A stretch of DNA of 64,000 bases from Vibrio gazogenes (GTDB lineage: Bacteria > Pseudomonadota > Gammaproteobacteria > Enterobacterales > Vibrionaceae): positions 868,001 to 932,000 of the forward strand of contig NZ_CP018836.1 of NCBI RefSeq assembly GCF_002196515.1. The letters run 5' to 3'. The notes beneath the pieces are model-generated. The model ran no database searches. It was not told where the DNA came from and worked only from the letters and a program-made list of their open reading frames with translations. This document shows positions 15,297 to 25,000 of this stretch, one piece after another. How positions within the stretch are numbered: position 1 is the first letter of the stretch; each line of letters opens with the position of its first letter. The position numbers were made by a program, and so were the translations under genes.

Positions 15297-15617
15297 TTAT
15301 TTGCTACTAGGTAAAATATCCCTATTTTTTGATCTAACTAGAGCTAAGACTTCGCTACTTGCCGATGGATGTAAAGTTTCTAGTATTTGTTCATCACAAG
15401 TGGCTCGTCGTAACCATATCTGAGCGATTGATTCTCCGCAGCTGGCAGCTAATGTTTCATCTTCTGTATGGTTATTCGCGACTTGATAGAGGGCACTAAG
15501 TGCCCTTTCGTCATCAAACTCGCCTAGATCCATCGCAGCATCATCTCGTTCAGAGAGTTCCGCTGTAAAATCTAAAAGAACACTAACTAGCCCTTCTATA
15601 ATATCTATCTGTGACAT
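15297..15617 (-). CDS. orphan immunity protein, HEAT-like
   Basis: Predicted 106-aa acidic helical protein starting MSQIDIIEGLVSVLLDFTAE. The ATG at 15617 is chosen because AGGTGG precedes it; the longer frame to 15710 runs through a repeat and toxin tail. The segment DDAAMDLGEFDDERALSALY and LAASCGESIAQIWLRRATCD is a recurrent immunity-protein pattern resembling paired HEAT-type helices. It starts 8 bp after the toxin tail stop (15626). Orphan, as that toxin is a stub. Confidence 0.65.
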   Translation of the reverse strand: MSQIDIIEGLVSVLLDFTAELSERDDAAMDLGEFDDERALSALYQVANNHTEDETLAASCGESIAQIWLRRATCDEQILETLHPSASSEVLALVRSKNRDILPSSK

Positions 15618-15625
15618 TATCCCAC

Positions 15626-15698
15626 CTAATAATAAACTTTCTCTAGAGGTATATGCGTACCAACCGTCTTGGTTCCAGTCTGGCCTGTGAAAAACAAA
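15626..15698 (-). pseudogene. toxin tail stub
   Basis: The frame FTGQTGTKTVGTHIPLEKVY, Y-stop ends 8 bp before the 15297-15617 start. It is truncated upstream by the palindromic repeat at 15699. Confidence 0.4.
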
Positions 15699-15754
15699 AT
15701 AAGGACACACGCCATAAGTAAATCCATCCCTTGAATGTGTGTATCCTGCTTATT
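15699..15754. repeat. Palindromic repeat, ~57 bp
   Basis: Same sequence as 15165-15222 with GTGTGTATCC in the right arm. It lies between the resident cdiI (15824-16069) and the first orphan cassette. Confidence 0.75.
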
Positions 15755-15823
15755 TCTATTAGTATATTTAAATCAGAAAGTTACACAAAATATAAAATAT
15801 GGGACAGGCTCTTGCCCTATTTT

Positions 15824-16069
15824 TTACGAGGTTAACTTAATTTCTATCCGTGTCATTGGTTCTTCCATAACCTCACCATAAAGAACAGAATCAGGTTTAC
15901 CTATATGTACTACAGGATATTTACCTTGCAATAAAGACTTCTTAAACTCATCAAGAGCGTCTCCTTGACAAGGTTTCCATAGACCAGAGACCCAAAAAGT
16001 ATCTGCATGTCCATTCACAAGCTCTCCTATTGCACTTCCACAAAAATATAATGTTCTGGTTGGTAACAT
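15824..16069 (-). CDS. cdiI: CdiI immunity protein of the complete CDI operon
   Basis: Predicted 81-aa protein starting MLPTRTLYFCGSAIGELVNG; GGAG lies 10 bases before the ATG at 16069, and a longer frame to 16183 would overlap cdiA. It begins 7 bp after the cdiA stop codon, the invariant place for the cognate immunity gene. No family recognised; it appears beta-rich with no membrane helix. It should bind the putative ADP-ribosyltransferase tail of CdiA in the cytoplasm. Assignment is by position. It is the third gene of the cdiBAI operon. Confidence 0.8.
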   Translation of the reverse strand: MLPTRTLYFCGSAIGELVNGHADTFWVSGLWKPCQGDALDEFKKSLLQGKYPVVHIGKPDSVLYGEVMEEPMTRIEIKLTS

Positions 16070-16076
16070 TGTTCTA

Positions 16077-19000
16077 TTACTCCGTTTTAAAATCAGATCT
16101 ATTAATAATTTCAAACCCTGATTTACTTTTCCCTGATGCTGGTATAAATAAATCTGGGATCCCAACCTCTTGCTGCTCAACATCTTTCTTTGCTCGAGAT
16201 GGACTTATTCTTCCACCTAAATTGTCAAACAGCTCATTAAAATCAACACCAGTATCTTTAGGGCCTTTAACTGTAATGACTTCCATTTCTTGTCCAAAAA
16301 CGTCTGTTATTTGTTGTGCTCTACGCTCAACAAATTTCTTATCTTTACTCATTGATATATAAGGGCTTTTATTTCCTGACGCCTGAGCATTCTCTAACGC
16401 ACGAATTAACTGCGTATTTGTTTTAGGATTTTCAATCGCATTCAACAAAGATTGTCTTACATCATGAGCTTCAGAAACCGAAGCCCCATGTTCCCGTTCT
16501 CGAGCAAAAGCCCCTCCAGTGATAATTTTTGACTCTTTCTTCGGCTGGGTTCGATAAAGAATTATTTCATTATCATTGGTTGATAACACACCATCCGCCA
16601 GCACAGTCCCTTCACCAGCAGCACTCGCCTCTGATGTTACAACCTTTCCGGCATTCCCAAAAAGATTTTTTGCGCCCTTCGATACCGCTAACGCCAAGTC
16701 TTTGACTATAACAGCTCCGGTTAAAAGCTCGAATTGGACTTCTGGATTTGAAACAACTGGCAGAACTTTATCCGCGAGCGAAGTATGTGTATTTATATAT
16801 TCCTGATCTTCACGATTAACTGCTCTTACAAATTCAATGGCTTGCTCATTCGACATGGAATCGTTTAATGGCACCCAATCAGGAATTTCCGTAGCGTCTA
16901 AACCATTACTAACCAGCTTTTGATAATGTGCCGTACATGTTATCGGGTGTCTTGCACATGCGGCTTGAAGCTCTTGCGAGTTCTTATCACTTAAAGCCCT
17001 ATATTTATCAATAACTTTCTGACAACTGGACGGATCTTGACAACTGTTCAGCTCTTTATCTAGTCGGATCGCTTCATTGTGATTCAGATAATTATTCGCA
17101 TACACTCCTTCTCCGGCGCTTTGCCCAGCGGTGATCCCGCTTTCGTCGCCCGTCACAATCAAACCGGCAATACCACCAACCAGTCCAGACAACTTGATTT
17201 GTGCTTCCGTATTCAGGCTCGTATGACCAATGGCATCTGAAGTCATCTCTGATGCAAAACCACCCGCCGCTCCGGCGGCAAAATCACCGCCGGATAATGC
17301 TGTAATACCGCCCTGAGTCAGACCATGTAATAGCGATTTGGTAAAGCTGCCGTCTTCCAGCGTGACACCATCAATCACATCTCCGACACCTAAATCACCG
17401 ACACTATCTGCAACTTCCGCGCCGGCATAACTGACTGCTGCCTGTTTTAAACCGTTGGCAAAATTGTCGGAGAAACTCCCTCCCTGAATCGCGCTACTGA
17501 CGCCAGACTGAACCGCTGTCCGTGAGACCTGCTGTGTCACCTGATCCATAACACTGCCACTATTGGCATACTGTGTGATATCCATCCCGCGCATCACACC
17601 CGCAGAAACCACCGCAGTCGCCAGTGACTTCATATTCTCTGAGCTGCCTAAATCATGGAAGGTACTGCTCAGATTTCCTTGGTTACTAACCAGCGCAATA
17701 CTGGCCTGAGTCACCAGTGAGGTAAACGCAGCACTGCCCATCGCGCCTGCAACCGATGCAACAGATGCAGCAGTTGCGGCTGAAACACCCGCTGCCGCTG
17801 CTGTACTCCCGGCAGCCCCCGCAGCCATATTCCCTGCGGCAGCAGCGGCTCCCGAGCCCGCCGTTACAACGGCAACGGCAATGGCAATCATCGCTGCTGC
17901 CGGGCCACTCAAATGAGAATCACTGTATGACCATTGATCAAAGGCTTCATTCACTGCGTGCCAATCAACATTCGGGTTATCTTTGAGTTGAGCAACCCAA
18001 GCATATTCCCCATTCGCCGGGAGCTGATCCAACGTCCGAGCCAGATTATTTCCGGTGGAGACATAATCCACTGACATGCCCAGTGCACCGGCAAGTGTAA
18101 TCTTGCCACCGCTACTCATACTGGTCAGCTTCTGCGTGGTCGATGTTTTACCTTCACCACTGACCTTAACCATAAATCCGCTTTTGGTCTCATCGTGGCG
18201 GTAGAAACTGCTTTCTTCAGCAGATTTCAAAGCCAGTACCCCATGGGTCGAACGCAGCGTAATATCCTGACCGGCATTGAGTACCGATGCCTGATGTAAC
18301 TGATTATCCTGACTGGTAATATTCACAGAGCCACCAGCAGAGAAAGACGTTCCTTTCGCCCGAGTGTTCTGAATTTCAGTATCGGAAACCGAACTTCCCC
18401 AGAAGCCTTTGCGTTTTCGGTAATGCCGCTCATAATCCGTTTCATCACCAGCGACAGCCATCAACGTACCGCCACTGCTCACGGTCAGGTTATTCTGAGT
18501 CGATAGTCCGGCAGCAACCAGCGTGGCATCCCCATCAGTTGTCAATTGCAGATCATTTCCAGCCTGAATCTGAACCCCCTGTTGACGGGTTCTGCTGATA
18601 ATATCTTTCTTTCGGGAAGCATCGTAACTATCCAGAAAATAGGTTTCATTAGCACTCAGGAGTAGATCGCCACCAATTCCCAGAGACACATTGTTACCGG
18701 CAGACAAACTCCCACCAGCGGCACGCATATCACCGCCTGTCAGAATGTTCAGGTTATTGCCGGCCGAAAGCGCATTATCGAGGTAACCAATTTCAGATTT
18801 TTTAATCGTGGCCTTACCATCCCGATATTCGCTGTATGTTTTGTCTTCCTGACTGGTTAGCAGAATGTCATTGGCAACACTAAGATTTAAATCACCGCCA
18901 CTAGAGAGCCGACTGCCAATCCCGATATAAGAACCACCTGCCTGAAGATTCAGATCCCCGGAAGACTGAATTGAAGCAGGCTGATCAAGTATCGTGCTAG

Positions 19001-22000
19001 TAAAGCGAATATTGCCGACATTGGATGAAACCTTATTTCCCTGATCGTCAATATTGAGCTGATCTGACAAAGTTTCATTGATAATGCTGCCGCCGGTACT
19101 AAGCAATGCAACATTGTCTCCTGAAATCACCCCACTCCGGTTGACAATATCGCCGGTGGCGATCAACGCCAGATCATCATTGGCGCTGAGTGTACCGCGG
19201 GTATTGCTGATGCCTCCGCGGCTGGCAATCTGCAAATCTTCACGGGCACTGACTGACCCACTGTTGGCGAAGTCCCCCGTGCCGATATCAATGTTACGTC
19301 CGGCCAGTAATGCACCGTTCGAAATATTGTTTTGCGAGGCTGAAGAGAGGTACAGTTTCGGTGCCATCACCGTCTGACCATTCACTTCAATCGGCTCATA
19401 CCAGATAATATCGTGGCTCAAACGGGCAATTTGCTCATCGGTTAACGCGACGCCATTTTGCAGGTTTAAGCTATTTTTTTGCTGTGCTGCCGAGTCAATC
19501 AACTGCTTCATCTGCGCCAGATCGCTGCCGATATCATCACTCAGATAGCGTTTGCCGGTCTGCTCAAAAATTTCCTGCGTGATCGTTCTGGTGTCGTAAT
19601 AGGCATCGCCGAGAAACTTCTCTTTCTGCTCCGGATCGTAATTTAACTGGTCTTTGAAATAGTCCGAGCCGAGGAAATTATTCAGATTGGTGACCGCAGG
19701 GTTGGTTGCGATCAGATAATCACTCTGTGGCCCGTCAGAAAAGACAAATAAACCATGCGGGCTGGTCGGCAGCCGATAGTCGGGAAATGGAATACTGTTC
19801 TGATTGGGTAAGTTCAATGTCGGTGCGGTGACAGCACTGCTATTACTGAGCGTCACTGTTGTCGCTGATTTACCGCCTTGAGGCACAGGACGGGTCATCG
19901 ATGCCATGTTCGGTGTGGATTGTGCTCGTACCGTGCCGGATGTATCTGATGCCCCCTGAGTCACCGGAACACTCTGAGCCGTTCCTGCACCTTGTGCGGT
20001 TTGAAGTGACTGTGCGGAATCTGATATAGCTTGCGTTGACGCCACCCCCTGACCTGAGTTCGGGATATGTTGCGTAGTCTGTACGTCGGCTTGTACCCCT
20101 GACGGCCCTTGTGTAGCACGGGTAGTACGGGCTGACTGGGTTGGTTGCGTGCCAGCAGCGTTAATCCCCATCACCGAGTTATTGGTGCGGTTTTGGACTT
20201 TTAGCGTTAGGTTGTCACGAGCAATAATTGAAGACTGTAAGGTACCAATAATACCTGAATCAACTCGACGAATTTGCTGCAAATCATAAGGATAAACATC
20301 TCTAATATGAAGGTTACGTATTTTATAGTCAAAGTAAGTGACATAACTTTGAAACTCATAGCCTTTATTTGTTAGTGTATTGGCAGTAATAAATATATTT
20401 TTACCAGACACTTGGCTGGTATTATTTTGAAAATCGTCTGTATCAATTAGAATATCTGATCCCGACAAAATACGAGAAGCATTACTTGCATTTTGTAATA
20501 CTTGTTGATCTCGATATGCTTCGAATGTCCAATTCGTACCACCGACTATTCTATAAAAGGTGTAACTTATGTGATCATTGTGAGATGAGGAAACGTTAAC
20601 AATTGGAGCATACTTACTTCCCTTTCTAATATAAATTGTTTGTGCCCCACCTCCAGGAATCGCCCCTCTCAAATCCTGAGTCTGGTTAACAATATTCAAC
20701 ACAGTCCGCTTATTCAGCACACTATCTGCGTAAATACCGATATTCCCGCCCAATGATTCGATACTTCCTGAACTATTGGTCAGGTTACGGCTGCGGGTTT
20801 TATTGCTATCTCTGGCAATCAGCAGATCGTTACCCACCACAATATCGCTGTAGTTGGTCAAGGTATCAGAGAACAAGTTTCCGTTTCGCCCGGCATAGAG
20901 CAAACTGTGGTTATCGATATGACCCGTTGCATGAACCGTCATATCATTCAGGGCAACCAATGAACCGGTGTTGGTCAAAGTTCCGGTGGTCAGATGCAAA
21001 TCATTGAGTCCTTGCAACTGCCCCTGATTGGTGGTTGTTCCGGCACGCAGCACGGTGTTCTGACCGGAAATAATCCCGGCGGTATAATTGGTGAGTGTTC
21101 CGTCAACGCCGATATTAGTTGTGCCTTGTGAAGATAGTTCGCCGTCATTGGTCAGCGCGGCTGCCACAAGAGTCAGGTCTTTTCCGGCAGAAATATGCTG
21201 ACCGGCACCAACGGTGAAATCACCCTGCGTCGCAATCGAAATACTGCCGTGTTTGGCATCAATTTGGCCACTGTTGATCAGTGAGCTGCTTCGGGCTTGC
21301 GCACTGTCTTTGGCGATCAGCACACTGTTTCCGGCATAAATTTTATTCTGGTTATTCACCTGATCGGCCAGCAAGCTGGCATTATTGCCGGCCGAAATAT
21401 TGCCCTGACTGGTCAACGTGTGAATGATATTGAAAACGGCATTGCGTCCGGCAACCAGTGCTCCTGTGTTTGCCAACGTATCTGCGTTCAGTCCCAAATC
21501 CGTGAGGGCCTGAAGTTGGCCGTTATTGGTAACGGACTGCGTCGTCACAGTGGTGCTCTGACCGGAGATTAAACCGTGGTTAGTCAGGGTATTATCCAGT
21601 GTCAGCGCCGTATTGCCTTGTGCAGACACTTCTCCGTGATTCGTCAGGCTGTTGGCTTGTAGGGTCAAGTCCTGTCCTGCGATCCAATGCTGCCCGGCAC
21701 TGACCAGCACATTCGCATGTGTCGCAACGGTGAGATGCCCTGCTTTGGCATTGAGGCTGCCGTCGGTATTATCAAATGTCGTGTTACGAGTTTGGTTACT
21801 ATCTTTGGCAATCAACAGGTTATTGCCAGCAAATACACGCCCCTTGTTCGTCAGATTATCAGTCAACAAACTGGCATTGTGGTTAGCTGATATCGCACCG
21901 CTGTTGCTGAGCCGGTTTGCCACATTCAGGGTGATGTCATTGAGCGCGGCCAGTGTGCCGCTGTTATCCAGTGCATCTGCGGTTAAACCGAGATCACTCA

Positions 22001-25000
22001 AGGACTGAAGCTGCCCGCTATTGGTCACAGACTGAGTCGTCACGGTGGTACTCTGACCGGAAACTAAACCGTGGTTAGTCAGGGCATCATTTAGTGTCAG
22101 CGCCGTATTCCCTTGGGCAGAGACTTCTCCGTTATTGGTCAGACTGTTGGCATGTACGGTCACATCCTGTCCGGCCACCCAATGCTGTCCGGCACTGACC
22201 ATGACATTACTATGCGTCGCAACGGTGAGATGCCCGGCTTTCGCCGTCAGGCTGCCGTCGGTATTGTCAAAGGTGCGATTGCGGGTTTGATTGGTATCTT
22301 TGGCAATCAGCAGATTATTGCCAGCAAACACGCGGCCATGATTGCTCAGGTTATCGGTCAACAGGCTGGCATCGTGGTTGGCTGATATTACGCCGCCGTT
22401 GCTGAGCTGATTTGCCACATTCAATGTTATGTTGCTGAGGGCTGCCAGTGTGCCGCTGTTATCCAGTGCATTGACCGTTAAACCAAGGTCACTCAAAGAC
22501 TGAAGCTGACCAGTATTGGTCACGGACTGAGTTGTCACAGTCAAGCTCTGACCGGAGACTAAACCGTGGTTGGTCAAAGCATTATCCAGCGTCAGTGCCG
22601 TATTGCCTTGCGCAGACACTTCTCCGTCATTGGTCAGACTGTTGGCTTGTAAGGTTAAATTCTGTCCGGCAACCCAATGTTGCCCGGTACTGACACTCAC
22701 ATCATCATACGTCGCAATGGTGAGATGCCCTGCTTTCGCCGTCAGGCTGCCATCGGTATTGTCGAAGGTGGTATTACGGGTTTGATCGCTATCTTTAGCA
22801 ATCAGCAGATTATTGTCAGCAAATACACGCCCCTTGTTGGTCAGATTGTCAGTCAACAAACTGGCATTGTGACTGGCTGATATCGCACCGCTGTTGCTGA
22901 GCCGGTTTGCCACATTCAGGGTGATGTCACTGAGCGCGGCCAGTGTGCCGCTGTTGGTCAGTGCATCTGTCGTTAAACCGAGGTTACTTAAAGACTGAAG
23001 CTGACCGGTATTGGTCACCGACTGGGCTTTCACCACCGTGGCCTGACCGGAAATCAAACCACCGGTCTGATTGGTCAAATCCGTGTTGAGCGTCAGTTGA
23101 TTGTTGCCTTGTGCCAGCAATTGACCGCTGTTGGTCAACGTATCGGCTGTCACGGTTAAACCGGCATCGGATCCGGTTGCCGATTGCTTCGCTGTCACAA
23201 TCGCCTGATCGCCTGCCGAAACTCGCCCTTGGTTATCAATACGCCCCGCATTCAATACAATGTGGTTGCCGGCGAGCACCGAACCACGACTGGTCAGATC
23301 GTGCGTGATATGCAGCGTGACATGATCGAATGCAGCCAAGACACCACTGTTCTCGAACGATTCAGCCGTTAACCCCAAATCACTTAAAGACTGCAACTGT
23401 CCCTGATTGTCCACAGTGTGAGCATTGAGGGTTGTTGCCTGACCAGAAATCAAACCTGTGTCCCGGTTCAACACATGTTGATCCAGCGTGAGGTTGGTTT
23501 GATGGGTCGCAGCCAGCTCTCCGCCATTATCCAGTTGATTGCCGTCCAGCCGGAGATCATGCCCCGCAATGATATGACCACTGTTTTGTTGGATGACGGT
23601 GTCTGCGGTGATATCAATATCGCCATTGCGGGTTTCAAACCGACCCGCATTGTTCAGGCTGTCACTACGGTTTTGCTGTTGATCGGCAGCGACCAACAGA
23701 TGCTCACCGGCATAGACGGTGCCCTGATTATCCACCTGACTTGCCAGCAGGCTGGTATCACGAACTGCCGATATCATTCCTGTATTGGACAGTTGATCGT
23801 GGACGCTCAACGTGGTGTTCAGCGCGGTTAACGTCCCGCTGTTTTCCAGCGATGAGACGGTCAACCCTAAACTCCCCAGCGCCTGAAGTTGCCCGTGGTT
23901 GTTCACCGATTGGGTGTCAATGCTGGTGGTCTGACCGGAAATCAGTGCATCCGCTTGGTTGGTCAGTCCGGCATGTGCGGTTGTGACACCGTCGAGTATC
24001 AGACGGGTATTGTCTTGAGCAGTAATTTCCCCGCCATTGTTTAGTGTTGCCGCAGTGACCGTGAGATTTTTACCGGCAAAAAGATGTTGACCGGCGCTGA
24101 CTTGGAGATCCCCTTGGGTGGCAATGGTGAGATTGCCTGACTCAGCATTGAGGCTACCGTCGGTATTGTTGAACGTGGTAGTGCGGGTTTGATTGAGATC
24201 TTTCGCAATCAGCAGATTATCACTGGCAACAAGGTGGCCGCTATTGGTCAAGTTGTCCGTGAGTAAACGGACATCATGTGCTGCCGAAACCATGCCGTGA
24301 TTGGTTAAATGATTAGTAACATTCAGCGTTGCATCATGGCGTGCCACGAGTGTCCCGCTATTATTCAGTGCATCTGTGGTCAGCCCCAAATCGGTCAGCG
24401 CCTGTAACTGTCCGGCATTATTTACCGAACCTGCCTGTACGGTGGTCACCTGTCCGGAGATCAGACCGTTGGCCTGATTATCCAGTTGACCGGCCACAGT
24501 CACGTTTGTGTCCTGCTGCGCCGACAGCTCACCGCTGTTGGTCACCGCTCCGCCATCAATAACGAGCTGCTGACCGGAGGTCACCGTGCCACGGTTGGTG
24601 AGCTGATTTTGTGCCGTCAAATGGCTATTGCCGACAGCCGATACATGCCCCTCAATGTCCAGCGTCTGTCCGGTTAACGTAACATCCTGACCAGACTGCA
24701 TCTGACCGTGTTGTGTCAATCCATCGACCGTTACTTGTAATGGACCTTGCGTAACCAGTTGACTGTCATCACCGGTCTGCATCTTGCCGTCAACCGTCAG
24801 ACGGGTATCACCGCCGGACTGGAGTGTGCCGTTCAGGGTCAATTGATCAGCATGAATCCCGACACTCGTTTTTGCAGCACTGTCCCCTGACAAGGTGACT
24901 GACCCACCAGCGATATCCAGTGCCTGTCCTGCCTGTAACGTGCCACTTTCCTGTGTCAGCCGTTGAGCCTTCACGTGTAGATTTTGTGCTGCAACGTGAC

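Noticed and set aside
21576..23060. Regular direct repeats that might be a CRISPR array
   Set aside because: Period is 495 bp and in frame with cdiA; these are FHA-type protein repeats.
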